Of a DNA stretch of 64,000 nt, positions 25,640 through 34,296 are shown piece by piece. The DNA comes from UMGS1663 sp046964515 (GTDB taxonomy: Bacteria; Bacillota; Clostridia; TANB77; CAG-508), in NCBI GenBank assembly GCA_046964515.1, contig JBKUYM010000002.1, forward strand, positions 124,001 through 188,000. Direction: 5' to 3'. The notes under the pieces are model-generated. The model saw only the letters and a program-made list of their open reading frames with translations, ran no database searches and was not told where the DNA came from. The position numbers and the translations under genes are program-made. The stretch's first letter is position 1; every line of letters starts with the position of its first letter.

Positions 25640-25791
25640 TATGCTATAAGCATAAAGAAGTATAATTTACCTATAAAATACAATAAATGGGAAAAACATA
25701 AAAACAAATCATTATAATAACGTATTGATTCTTATAAAATGGTAAATACTAGGACAAAATTAAAATAAGAACGAAAGAAAGAGGGAAAGTC

Positions 25792-27522
25792 ATGAAAGAA
25801 AAAACAAAACAAAGGGGCATTACTTTAATTGCTTTAGTGATTACAATTATAGTATTAATTATTTTAGCAGGAGTGGCTATTAATACTTTAGTAGGTGAAA
25901 ATGGGATTATTACGCAAGCGCAAAGAGCAAGAAATGAAACAGCACAAGGACAAAGAGAGGAATTAAGTGGATTAGCTAGTTTAGAANNNNNNNNNNNNNN
26001 NNNNNNNNNNNNNNNNNNNNNNNNNNNNNNNNNNNNNNNNNNNNNNNNNNNNNNNNNNNNNNNNNNNNNNNNNNNNNNNNNNNNNNNNNNNNNNNNNNNN
26101 NNNNNNNNNNNNNNNNNNNNNNNNNNNNNNNNNNNNNNNNNNNNNNNNNNNNNNNNNNNNNNNNNNNNNNNNNNNNNNNNNNNNNNNNNNAGTATGTGGG
26201 TATGGATACCTAGATATGCGTATAAAGTAAATGATAATCAAACCTTTGATATAAAGTTTTTAATAGGAACAACGGATAATTATTATGATGAAAATGGACA
26301 AATACAAACAGCCAAAAGATGTAACAGTGTAGATGAAAATGTAGATACAACAACAGGATATACGGTGCATCCAGCTTTTACAGATGAAACAGCGATAAGT
26401 TATAGAAATGGAGGATGGGATAAAGAGCTAACTGGAATATGGGTAGCAAAATTCGAAGCAGGATATGCTAGTGGAAATAATAGCGCACCAGTTAAGGCAA
26501 GTAGTGTAAGCTATTCACAAAGTAATTCATGGGTAAGAGCAGTAGAAGCAGGAACTAGTTCAGATAGTACTCAGACAGCTCGTAATTGGCTGGATGGAAT
26601 ATATGGAACAACGAAAACAGCTATAAAATATCCAACATTCCAAGGAACCACCTATAGTATGAATTATATCAATCATAACGATGCCTATAATATAGCAAAA
26701 GCCATGACAGAGAGTGGAAACATTTATGGACTAACAGAAGGTACAGATTCTCATTTAATGAAAAATAGTGAATGGGGAGTAGTAGCGTATTTATCACAAA
26801 GTAAGTATGGTTTAGAAACAACAGAAGTGACAGTTAATAATATTAATTTAAACAGTGGAGGAAAAACAAGAACCAATACAGCAGGAAAAACAGGAGTAGA
26901 TAGTGTGTATGTTGTAACAGGTTGTACGACAGGCTCTACAAGTGCCGGAGAAAAAGTAACAACAATAGCTAACATTAATAGTACAACAGCAAATACAGCA
27001 GTAGATGGTATATATACATGGAATCAGCTAAACGGAACAAAAGCAAGTAGTACAGGTACGATTTATGGAATTTATGATTTAAGTGGAGGAACATGGGAAA
27101 GGACAGCTGCTTACGTAGCAAATGGCCATGGAGAATTAAAAAACTATGGTTCAAGTATAGCGTATGATGGAAATACTTTAAAAACAGTAAGTACAAAGTA
27201 TACAACAACGTATCCATTTGACAGTACAACAGATAATACAAGTATTGCTAATAATGATACGAACTTAAATACAGCAAGTACTAATAATTATAAGAAAAAC
27301 ACCTTAATTTATGGTGATGGTATCCAAGAAACTTCAAAGGAAGGAACTGGAAAGAGTAACTGGTATGGAGACTACTCATATTACACAGGTTTGACCAATC
27401 CGTTCTCTGTTCGTGGCGGTACTCTATGGGATGGTTCGAATGCTGGTTTGTTCTCTTTCTATCGTCATGTTGGCAGTAGTACTTTCTATAATGGGTTCCG
27501 TGCAGTGCTAGTTGTGTCCTAA
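25792..27522 (+). CDS. Pilin-like protein with FGE/C-type-lectin-like variable domain, copy 1 (contains N gap)
   Basis: 576 codons counting the 204-nt N run at 25987-26190, which keeps the frame. Residues 8-45 are RGITLIALVITIIVLIILAG and LVGENGIITQAQ, the pilin-like export motif without Glu5. After the gap, SMWVWIPRYAYKV, GIWVAKFEAGY, a central domain and GIYDLSGGTWERTAAYV are hallmarks of the formylglycine-generating-enzyme/C-type-lectin fold. The end, RGGTLWDGSNAGLFSF... NGFRAVLVVS (541-576), has the layout of DGR variable proteins. In this tail nearly all exposed positions use NNT or NNC codons and Arg is CGT, unlike the A-rich codons before it. Catalytic FGE cysteines are not evident, so ligand binding rather than catalysis is inferred. 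About 90% similar to copy 2 outside the tail. Confidence 0.85.
   Translation: MKEKTKQRGITLIALVITIIVLIILAGVAINTLVGENGIITQAQRARNETAQGQREELSGLASLEXXXXXXXXXXXXXXXXXXXXXXXXXXXXXXXXXXXXXXXXXXXXXXXXXXXXXXXXXXXXXXXXXXXXSMWVWIPRYAYKVNDNQTFDIKFLIGTTDNYYDENGQIQTAKRCNSVDENVDTTTGYTVHPAFTDETAISYRNGGWDKELTGIWVAKFEAGYASGNNSAPVKASSVSYSQSNSWVRAVEAGTSSDSTQTARNWLDGIYGTTKTAIKYPTFQGTTYSMNYINHNDAYNIAKAMTESGNIYGLTEGTDSHLMKNSEWGVVAYLSQSKYGLETTEVTVNNINLNSGGKTRTNTAGKTGVDSVYVVTGCTTGSTSAGEKVTTIANINSTTANTAVDGIYTWNQLNGTKASSTGTIYGIYDLSGGTWERTAAYVANGHGELKNYGSSIAYDGNTLKTVSTKYTTTYPFDSTTDNTSIANNDTNLNTASTNNYKKNTLIYGDGIQETSKEGTGKSNWYGDYSYYTGLTNPFSVRGGTLWDGSNAGLFSFYRHVGSSTFYNGFRAVLVVS
25987..26190. other. Assembly gap (204 N)
   Basis: The gap lies inside copy 1 of the tandem pair. 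The corresponding stretch in copy 2 (28078-28281) is also exactly 204 nt, so the gap length fits the homologue and the frame is preserved. Confidence 0.95.
27351..27519 (+). other. Candidate DGR variable region of copy 1
   Basis: The last 56 codons. The framework codons RGG, W, GLFSF, R, G and GFR are shared with copy 2. Between them about 16 positions differ, and in copy 1 all of these codons end in T or C (for example S, V, T, D, N, A, Y, H, V, S, F). This is expected if they derive from AAT/AAC codons of a template by adenine mutagenesis. No template repeat is in the window. Confidence 0.6.
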
Positions 27523-27561
27523 CATAAAAATAAGGAAAGAATTAATTTATAAATTCAATGT

Positions 27562-27608
27562 AGAGCTCTTTTAAGAATGAAAAGTCATCTTAAATTGGAG
27601 CTCTTTTG
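27562..27608 (+). terminator. Terminator after copy 1
   Basis: Stem AGAGCTC / GAGCTCT extended by TTTTAAGA and TCTTAAA, followed by TTTTG. The downstream 27609-27690 sequence is homologous to 29698-29783 after copy 2, showing that the duplication unit includes the 3' flank. Confidence 0.75.
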
Positions 27609-27795
27609 ATTTGAACCGTACTTACAAAAATAGTAAGTAATTTTTTGTTTAAAGCAGAATTTTTGATAATTTTCTAAGATTATAAAGTTTTTTTGGATGA
27701 TAGATATAAGAATAACTGTTTTATATTCACAAGATAACATAAAAAGAATTGAAGAAATAAAGATTGAAAAGGAAAATAAAAGATAAGAAAGAAGA

Positions 27796-27821
27796 TTGAC
27801 ATTAACCAAAAGGTAATATAA
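27796..27821 (+). promoter_or_regulatory. Conserved promoter block before copy 2, cut by N gap
   Basis: TTGACA (27796-27801) followed by TTAACCAAAAGGTAATATAA up to the gap edge: the same block as at 8263 and 46128. The predicted start of copy 2 is about 87 nt downstream, the same spacing as for the 8349 gene. Confidence 0.7.
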
Positions 27822-28063
27822 NNNNNNNNNNNNNNNNNNNNNNNNNNNNNNNNNNNNNNNNNNNNNNNNNNNNNNNNNNNNNNNNNNNNNNNNNNNNNNN
27901 NNNNNNNNNNNNNNNNNNNNNNNNNNNNNNNNNNNNNNNNNNNNNNNNNNNNNNNNNNNNNNNNNNNNNNNNNNNNNNNNNNNNNNNNNNNNNNNNNNNN
28001 NNNNNNNNNNNNNNNNNNNNNNNNNNNNNNNNNNNNNNNNNNNNNNNNNNNNNNNNNNNNNNN
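27822..28063. other. Assembly gap (242 N)
   Basis: The gap hides the ribosome binding site and the first about 60 codons of copy 2. By alignment to copy 1 (TAGCTAG motif at 25973 versus 28064) the start codon should lie at about 27883, in frame with the visible part. Confidence 0.9.
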
Positions 28064-29613
28064 TAGCTAGTTTAGAACAACAGTTAGATGAGGCAATAGG
28101 AAAAACGTATATAACGGAAAAGGGAGTTAATAAGCCACGATTAGCAACAGGAATGAAAGCCATCAAATTTACAAATCCAAGTGAGAGTGCCAAAGGAGAA
28201 GTACAAGACAGTAATGAAAACGATATAGAATGGTATGATTACAATAGTAAAAAGTGGGCGAATAGCCAAACAGAAGATGGAAGTATGTGGGTATGGATAC
28301 CTAGATATGCGTATAAAGTAAATGATAATCAAACCTTTGATATAAAGTTTTTAATAGGAACAACGGATAATTATTATGATGAGAATGGACAAATACAAAC
28401 AGCCAAAAGATGTAATAGTGTAGATGAAAATGTAGACACATCTACAGGATATACGGTACATCCAGCTTTTACAGATGAAACAGCGATTAGTTATAGAAAC
28501 GGTGGATGGGATAAAGAACTAACCGGTATTTGGGTAGCAAAATTTGAAGCAGGCTATGCGAGTGGCAATAACTCTGCTACCGTCAAAGCAAGTAGTGTAA
28601 GTTATACACAAAGTACCGCATGGGTAAAAGCTCTAGAAAGAAACCAAAGTACTGATGGAAGTGAAGATGCTCGTAATTGGTTAGACGGAATTTATGGAAG
28701 TACAACAACAGCCATAAAATATCCAACGTTCCAAGGAACAACTTATAGTATGAATTACATTAATCATAATGATGCTTATAATATAGCCAAGGCTATGACA
28801 GAGAGTGGAAATATATATGGACTAACAGAAGGTACAGATTCTCATTTAATGAAAAATAGTGAATGGGGAGCAGTAGCGTATTTATCACAGAGTAAGTATG
28901 GTTTAGAAACAACAGAAATAATGATTAATAATATCAATTTAAACAGTGGAGGAAAAGCAAGAACCAATACAGCAGGAAAATCAGGAGTAGACAGTGTATA
29001 TGCAGTAACAGGATGTACAACAGGCTCTACAAGTGCAAGTGAAAAGGTAACAACTATAGATAATATCAATGGTACAACAGCTAATACAGCAGTAGATGGT
29101 GTCTATACATGGAATCAGCTAAACGGAACAAAAGCAAGTAGTAGTGGAACCATTTATGGAATTTATGATTTAAGTGGAGGAACATGGGAAAGAACAACAG
29201 CTTATGTGGCAAATGGTCGCGAAGAATTGAAAATCTATGGTTCAAGCATAGCTTATGATGGAAGCAATTTAAAAACAGTAAGTACAAAATATACAACAGC
29301 TTATCCATTTGATAGTACAACAGATAATACTAGTATTGTAAAGAATAACACAAACTTAAATGTAGCAAGTACTAATAATTATAAGAAAAACACCTTGATT
29401 TATGGAGATGGTATTTACGAAACTTCAATGGAAGGAACTGGAAGTACTAGTTGGTATGACGGATCCTCATATTACACAGGATTAATCAGTCCATTCTTGT
29501 TTCGTGGTGGTAGTTTGTGGAATGGTTCGGATGTTGGTTTATTTTCTTTTAGCCGTGGTGATGGCATTAATAATTCCTCTCATGGATTCCGCACGGTGTT
29601 GGCTGTGTCTTAG
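27883..29613 (+). CDS. Pilin-like protein with FGE/C-type-lectin-like variable domain, copy 2 (start inside N gap)
   Basis: The visible frame is open from the gap edge (LASLEQQLDEAIGKTY...) to TAG at 29611. The start at 27883 is inferred from copy 1; the pilin-like N-terminus is hidden but expected. The visible domain has SMWVWIPRYAYKV, GIWVAKFEAGY, GIYDLSGGTWERT and the tail RGGSLWNGSDVGLFSF... HGFRTVLAVS. Copies 1 and 2 are about 90% alike upstream but much less in the last 170 nt, where changes cluster at surface-type positions. By analogy with DGR target proteins the tail would be a ligand-binding face displayed outside the cell. The predicted full length equals copy 1 (576 aa). Tandem duplication is evident from the shared 3' flanks. 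Confidence 0.8.
   Translation, partial: XXXXXXXXXXXXXXXXXXXXXXXXXXXXXXXXXXXXXXXXXXXXXXXXXXXXXXXXXXXXXASLEQQLDEAIGKTYITEKGVNKPRLATGMKAIKFTNPSESAKGEVQDSNENDIEWYDYNSKKWANSQTEDGSMWVWIPRYAYKVNDNQTFDIKFLIGTTDNYYDENGQIQTAKRCNSVDENVDTSTGYTVHPAFTDETAISYRNGGWDKELTGIWVAKFEAGYASGNNSATVKASSVSYTQSTAWVKALERNQSTDGSEDARNWLDGIYGSTTTAIKYPTFQGTTYSMNYINHNDAYNIAKAMTESGNIYGLTEGTDSHLMKNSEWGAVAYLSQSKYGLETTEIMINNINLNSGGKARTNTAGKSGVDSVYAVTGCTTGSTSASEKVTTIDNINGTTANTAVDGVYTWNQLNGTKASSSGTIYGIYDLSGGTWERTTAYVANGREELKIYGSSIAYDGSNLKTVSTKYTTAYPFDSTTDNTSIVKNNTNLNVASTNNYKKNTLIYGDGIYETSMEGTGSTSWYDGSSYYTGLISPFLFRGGSLWNGSDVGLFSFSRGDGINNSSHGFRTVLAVS
29442..29610 (+). other. Candidate DGR variable region of copy 2
   Basis: At positions where copies 1 and 2 differ in amino acid, 14 of about 15 codons here end in T or C (S, N, D, V, S, G, D, I, N, N, S, S, H and so on). 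Framework codons also show synonymous differences from copy 1 (GGC/GGT, TTC/TTT, CTA/TTG) that adenine mutagenesis from one common template cannot explain, so two templates or older divergence are implied. Confidence 0.6.
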
Positions 29614-29648
29614 CAAAGAGAAGTAAAAAAATTAGTTTATAAATATAA

Positions 29649-29699
29649 AAAAAGAGCTTCATTGAGAATGAAAGAGAATCTCAATGAAGCTCTTTTGAT
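29649..29699 (+). terminator. Terminator after copy 2
   Basis: Stem AAAGAGCTTCATTGAGA / TCTCAATGAAGCTCTTT followed by TGATTT. The rest of 29700-29854 is AT-rich flank of the duplication with no gene seen. Confidence 0.85.
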
Positions 29700-29854
29700 T
29701 TGAAAGAATTTTATATACAAAAGTAGTAAGTAACTTTTTGGTTTAAAGTAGAATCTCCCAATAATTTTCTAAGATTATAAAAATAATATTTAATATTTTC
29801 TTTGAGTATGGATAATAATTTTTGTAAAAAAATAAACTTAAAGCCTTAGGAATA

Positions 29855-29883
29855 TTGTATTTTTATAGAAAACATGATAAAAT
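29855..29883 (+). promoter_or_regulatory. Probable promoter of metG
   Basis: TTGTAT, a 17-bp spacer and TAAAAT, giving a leader of about 50 nt. No T-box or S-box structure fits in this short leader. Confidence 0.6.
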
Positions 29884-29940
29884 CGTAAAATATAAAAAGG
29901 AAAGCTTTACCAAAAGGTGTAAAACGGAAAGGAAGGGTAT

Positions 29941-31530
29941 ATGGACAAGAAAACATTTTATGTAACAACACCTATTTATTATCCAAGTGGAAGATTTCAT
30001 ATAGGAACTGCTTATACAACGGTGTTGGCAGATACAATTAAAAAATATAAACAAGCAAGAGGTTATGATACTTATATGTTAACAGGATTAGATGAACATG
30101 GTCAGAAAATACAAACCGTGGCAGAACAAAGAGGATTAACCCCAAAACAACATGTAGATGAAATGGCTGAGCAAGCAAAACAACTTTGGAAAAAAATGCA
30201 GATTGCTAATGATGATTTTATTCGTACAACAGAGCAAAGGCATACCAAGGTGGTAGAAGACCTTTTTGATAAGTTAATGGAGCAAGGTGATATTTATTTA
30301 GGTGAATATGAGGGTTGGTACTGTATGCCTTGTGAAACCTTTTTTACACAAACACAATTAGTAGATGGAAAGTGTCCAGATTGTGGTAGAGAAGTAAAGA
30401 AAATGAAGGAAGAGTCTTATTTCTTTAATATGAAGAAATACCAAGATAGATTAGTAAAATTTTATGAAGAACATCCAGACTTTATAGAACCGGAATCTAG
30501 AAAAAATGAATTATTTAATAATTTTATTAAACCTGGGTTAGAAGATTTATGTGTGAGTCGTACAAGTTTTGATTGGGGAATACCTGTAAAAAAAGATCCA
30601 AAGCATGTGATTTATGTGTGGCTAGATGCACTTACTAACTATATTACAGCTTTAGGATATGGTTCACAAGATGATTCCAAATATCAGAAATATTGGCCTG
30701 CTAATCTTCAGATTGTAGGAAAAGACATTATTCGTTTTCATGGCATATACTGGCCTATTTTCTTAATGGCTCTAGGATTACCACTTCCAGAAAAAATTTA
30801 TGCACATGGATTTATTATGATGAAAGATGGGAAGATGTCTAAATCCAAAGGAAATGTAGTGTATCCAGAATTATTAATAGATAGATATGGACTAGATGCT
30901 ACTAAATATTTCTTATTAAGAGAGTTCCCTTTCGGACAAGATGCAGTCTTTACACCAGAAGGATTTATTGAGAGATATAATTTTGACCTATGTAATGATT
31001 TAGGAAATTTATTAAATCGTACCATTGGTATGATGAATAAATATTTTGGAGGAGAAATTCCTAATATAGCTGATGAAAAGAGTAAAATAGATGTAGAACT
31101 AGAAAACTATGTGATAGAAAAAGTAAAGGCAGTAGAGCTGGCTATGGATAATCTACATGTAGCGAATAGTTTAACAGAAATTTGGTCTATTATTGCAAGG
31201 TCTAATAAATATATTGACGAGACAGCACCTTGGGTATTAGCAAAATCAGAGGAAAAAGAAAACAAAGAAGCTTTAGCTTCGGTTATGTATCATTTAGTAG
31301 AGAATTTAAGAATGATAGCTATTTTATTACAACCATTTATGCAAGAAACCTCTAAGAAAATGCTAGAACAATTAGGTATAACGGATGAAACTATACAAAC
31401 ATGGGATTCTGCTAAAACATATGGAAGATTGCCAATCGGCATGAAAGTGGTAGAAAAAGGGGAACCTTTATTTATGAGATTGGATAAAGAAGAAGAAATA
31501 AATTACATTCGTGAAGGAATGAAAGGTTAA
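29941..31530 (+). CDS. metG: Methionyl-tRNA synthetase
   Basis: 529 aa, ATG after AAGGAAGGGTAT. Class I motifs: HIGT (residues 20-23, in PSGRFHIGTAY) and KMSKSKG (298-304). The zinc-knuckle region has CMPCETFF and CPDCGREV. The anticodon-binding helical domain includes FNNFIKPGLEDLCVSRTSFDWG upstream and NLLNRTIGMMNKYFGG. The C-terminal EMAP/Trbp111 tRNA-binding domain seen in longer MetRS forms is absent, so this is the short form (about 510-530 aa). It charges tRNA(Met). Monocistronic with a strong terminator. Confidence 0.96.
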   Translation: MDKKTFYVTTPIYYPSGRFHIGTAYTTVLADTIKKYKQARGYDTYMLTGLDEHGQKIQTVAEQRGLTPKQHVDEMAEQAKQLWKKMQIANDDFIRTTEQRHTKVVEDLFDKLMEQGDIYLGEYEGWYCMPCETFFTQTQLVDGKCPDCGREVKKMKEESYFFNMKKYQDRLVKFYEEHPDFIEPESRKNELFNNFIKPGLEDLCVSRTSFDWGIPVKKDPKHVIYVWLDALTNYITALGYGSQDDSKYQKYWPANLQIVGKDIIRFHGIYWPIFLMALGLPLPEKIYAHGFIMMKDGKMSKSKGNVVYPELLIDRYGLDATKYFLLREFPFGQDAVFTPEGFIERYNFDLCNDLGNLLNRTIGMMNKYFGGEIPNIADEKSKIDVELENYVIEKVKAVELAMDNLHVANSLTEIWSIIARSNKYIDETAPWVLAKSEEKENKEALASVMYHLVENLRMIAILLQPFMQETSKKMLEQLGITDETIQTWDSAKTYGRLPIGMKVVEKGEPLFMRLDKEEEINYIREGMKG

Positions 31531-31532
31531 TA

Positions 31533-31574
31533 AAAAATAGAAACTCTTTTTTAAAAAGAGTTTCTATTTTTTTG
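31533..31574 (+). terminator. Terminator after metG
   Basis: Near-perfect stem AATAGAAACTCTTTTT / AAAAAGAGTTTCTATT followed by TTTTTTG. Confidence 0.88.
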
Positions 31575-31628
31575 TTTTACTCAAAAAAATTTTTATGATA
31601 TAATATACATGAAAAGGAGAACAAACAA

Positions 31629-33494
31629 ATGCCTATCTTAAATTTTGAAAAAAGGAAGTTGCTAAAAGAAGAAAAAAAACAAATTCAAGAGTTAAAAGTA
31701 AATGGAAAATATGAAGAAATTTTAAAACGATATGGTATAAAATCTTTTAGAAAAAATGTAAGTAAGGATTATAAGAAACAAGACATAGCTAATATTCAAA
31801 AACAAGGGAATATAGAAGCAGTATATGGAAAATATGGACAAAAAGCTTATAATCAATTAGCTTATCAAATGAAGAAACAAGAGATAGAGGAAACTTGTGG
31901 AAGAAGTATAAAAGGTATGTATTATAAAACAGAAAATACATTAAAATATAAAATAATATTGCCTATTTTATCGGCAGTATCTTTATTTTCTGTAATAGCA
32001 CCTATGTCAGTAGCAAACTTTATTACAAATTCTTATGTAGATGGGTATAATTTCCAGAAACAAAAAGAAGAACAAGAAAATGCTATGGAAATTCAAAAAT
32101 ATGAAGAGAGTATACAAACTTATGCTGAAAATATAAAAAAGTTACAATTAAATGATAGAGAGACCATTTTAAAAGTACAAGATGATATGTGGAAAAGTAT
32201 TTTAGGATATGGAAATCCAGATAAAGAATTTGTAGGTTATTTAGGGATAAGTTTAAATCAAGAGGAGCCAGTAGGATGTTGTAGAAATTTTGCGGATGAT
32301 ATTGTTAAACGATTAAATGCTATTAATCCAGAATATCATGCTAGATGTATTAGCGTAGATAATTTGGCAGATAGTTACAATTTAACGGGATATGTGGATA
32401 TACAAACGAGAACTTTTGAATCTGAACAAGAAGTTTCTAATATAGATATTTATTATAGGGCCTATACTAATATAGATAAAAATCTTATGAATAATTTATA
32501 TTATAAAATAGTGGGAAATCATGTTATTGTTTTGGCAGAAATAAAAGAAGATAATATAACACTTGCAATAGATCCTGGGGGACCTATTTTAGGCTTTTTT
32601 AAAAATGGGAAAATAGAATTATTTAATTTAACAGATGAAAAACAAAAAAATGTTATGGAAAGAAGATATATGGGAGATGCTGGTATTAGAGGTGAAAATC
32701 TTTATGGAATGATGTTAGAAAGTCTACACAGTTATATTCAAAAGCCTAATTTATCTCAAGCAGAATTAGAAGAAAAATATAGTATAGAAAATTTAAATAT
32801 AGCATTGGAAAGTGCTAGGGAAAAAGAAAGAGATTATTTATACACTAGTTATCAAGAAGATTTTAAAAGTAGTTTAAAAGTAAATTCTTTAGAAGAAAAG
32901 AAAGAGAATTGTTTTACAATATATACTTATGAAGAAATGAAACAAGTACATAAAGAATTACTAGAAAAACTTGAAGAAGACATAGAAACAAAAGAACAAG
33001 CTATACAATTAGCTAATCAATATAGAAGATTGCTATATAGTAAACTATATTATCAAGAAAGAGAAAGTGAGTTTTTAGGGAAAGAAATACTTTATGATTC
33101 TTTTGAAATAGAACCTACAATAGAAACACAGCTAAAATGGAAGTTACTTAATACCAATGCTATTGTAGAAAAATTTGAAGGAAAAGAAAATATGGAAATT
33201 AGTGAATTTTTGGATATGGAAGCTGAATTTTCTAAAAGTTGTTTAAATACTTTTCCACAAGTACCAATTGAAGAATTAAAAGTAGGAAGAATAAAGGGAG
33301 AAAATGTATTTTTAATAGCAGCGCAAGGAGAGGTAAAAGCAAGCTTACTTTGGCAAGAAGGACAGGGTGTATATAAGACAAAAGAAGAAATGAAAAATAA
33401 CGGCTATGAAGCACAATGGTATAACATGATAGGGGTTACACAAGTAGATAGTTATGTGCCTAGTATAATGATGATACAAGAAAAAGAAAGATAA
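31629..33494 (+). CDS. Membrane protein with a transglutaminase-like (Cys-His-Asp) extracytoplasmic domain
   Basis: 621 aa, after GAAAAGGAGAACAAAC. The basic, helical N-terminus (1-110) is followed by one hydrophobic helix at about 111-135. A putative transglutaminase core comes next: VGCCRNFADDIVKRLN with Cys217/Cys218, GNHVIVLAEI with His298, and LAIDPGGP with Asp315. That spacing and context match the C-H-D triad of transglutaminase-like cysteine peptidases. The C-terminal 250 residues are helical and Glu-rich. The family assignment is my inference from motif order, not a recognised named protein. It lies between metG and a two-component system, preceded by its own AT-rich promoter region. 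Its role could be envelope protein processing or cross-linking. Confidence 0.6.
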   Translation: MPILNFEKRKLLKEEKKQIQELKVNGKYEEILKRYGIKSFRKNVSKDYKKQDIANIQKQGNIEAVYGKYGQKAYNQLAYQMKKQEIEETCGRSIKGMYYKTENTLKYKIILPILSAVSLFSVIAPMSVANFITNSYVDGYNFQKQKEEQENAMEIQKYEESIQTYAENIKKLQLNDRETILKVQDDMWKSILGYGNPDKEFVGYLGISLNQEEPVGCCRNFADDIVKRLNAINPEYHARCISVDNLADSYNLTGYVDIQTRTFESEQEVSNIDIYYRAYTNIDKNLMNNLYYKIVGNHVIVLAEIKEDNITLAIDPGGPILGFFKNGKIELFNLTDEKQKNVMERRYMGDAGIRGENLYGMMLESLHSYIQKPNLSQAELEEKYSIENLNIALESAREKERDYLYTSYQEDFKSSLKVNSLEEKKENCFTIYTYEEMKQVHKELLEKLEEDIETKEQAIQLANQYRRLLYSKLYYQERESEFLGKEILYDSFEIEPTIETQLKWKLLNTNAIVEKFEGKENMEISEFLDMEAEFSKSCLNTFPQVPIEELKVGRIKGENVFLIAAQGEVKASLLWQEGQGVYKTKEEMKNNGYEAQWYNMIGVTQVDSYVPSIMMIQEKER

Positions 33495-33596
33495 TCCTAC
33501 AAAAGTGACAATTTATTTTAAAAAATTTTCACAATATAGACATATAGACAGGGTATAATATATAATAATTTGAGAAAAATGAAGGAGAAAAAGAAG

Positions 33597-34274
33597 ATGA
33601 ATGATATAACGGTATTGGTGGTAGATGATGAATCTAGAATGCGTAAACTTGTGAAAGACTTTTTAATACAAAAAGGATATAGTGTATTAGAAGCTATTGA
33701 TGGAGAAGATGCATTAAAAGTATTTGAAGAAAATAGTTCTAAAATTAGTATCATTTTATTAGATGTTATGATGCCTAAATTAGATGGTTGGTCTGTACTT
33801 CGCCAAATTCGTCAAACTTCTAAAGTACCCATTATTATGCTGACAGCAAGAGGAGAAGAACAAGATGAATTATTTGGATTTGAATTAGGGGTAGATGAAT
33901 ATGTTTCGAAACCTTTTAGTCCCAAAATTTTAGTAGCTAGAGTAGAAGCGATTTTAAATAGGACAAAACCACAGCAAAAAGAAGTAAAAGATTATGGTGG
34001 TATTATGATTGATGCAGATGGTAGAACGGTAAAAGTAGATGGGAAGCAAGTAGACTTAAGTCTAAGAGAATATGAGCTTCTAAAATATTTAGTAGATAAT
34101 GAAAATATTGCGTTATCTAGAGATAAAATTTTAAATAATGTGTGGAATTATGATTATTATGGAGATTCTAGAACAATAGATAGTCATATTAAAAAGATAC
34201 GTCATAAATTAGGCAAAAAAGGAAAATATATAGAAACAATGAGAGGCGTGGGATACAAATTTGAAGTAAAGTAA
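33597..34274 (+). CDS. OmpR/PhoB-family response regulator
   Basis: 225 aa from the ATG at 33597, which has AAGGAG 10 nt upstream; the longer TTG frame adds an unlikely Lys/Met-rich leader. The receiver domain (3-118) has Asp10/Asp11, phospho-acceptor Asp56 in ILLDVMMPKLDGW, the LTARGEE Thr and Lys in YVSKPF. The C-terminal winged helix (about 130-225) has LSLREYELLKYLVDN, DYYGDSRTIDSHIKKIRHKLG and MRGVGYKF. It binds DNA when phosphorylated by its partner, the kinase encoded 22 nt downstream. A TATAAT -10 box lies at about 33554. Confidence 0.95.
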   Translation: MNDITVLVVDDESRMRKLVKDFLIQKGYSVLEAIDGEDALKVFEENSSKISIILLDVMMPKLDGWSVLRQIRQTSKVPIIMLTARGEEQDELFGFELGVDEYVSKPFSPKILVARVEAILNRTKPQQKEVKDYGGIMIDADGRTVKVDGKQVDLSLREYELLKYLVDNENIALSRDKILNNVWNYDYYGDSRTIDSHIKKIRHKLGKKGKYIETMRGVGYKFEVK

Positions 34275-34296
34275 TAAGGAAGTTGGATTAGAAAAA

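Noticed and set aside
25400..29650. Sulfatase-modifying (formylglycine-generating) enzyme activity for the pilin-FGE proteins
   Set aside because: The fold motifs are present, but I see no catalytic Cys pair and no sulfatase gene nearby; a binding role is more likely.
29902..29926. TTTACCAAAAGGTGTAAA in the metG leader resembles the pilin promoter element
   Set aside because: It lies downstream of the metG promoter rather than inside a spacer, and only the ACCAAAAGGT core matches; probably coincidental.
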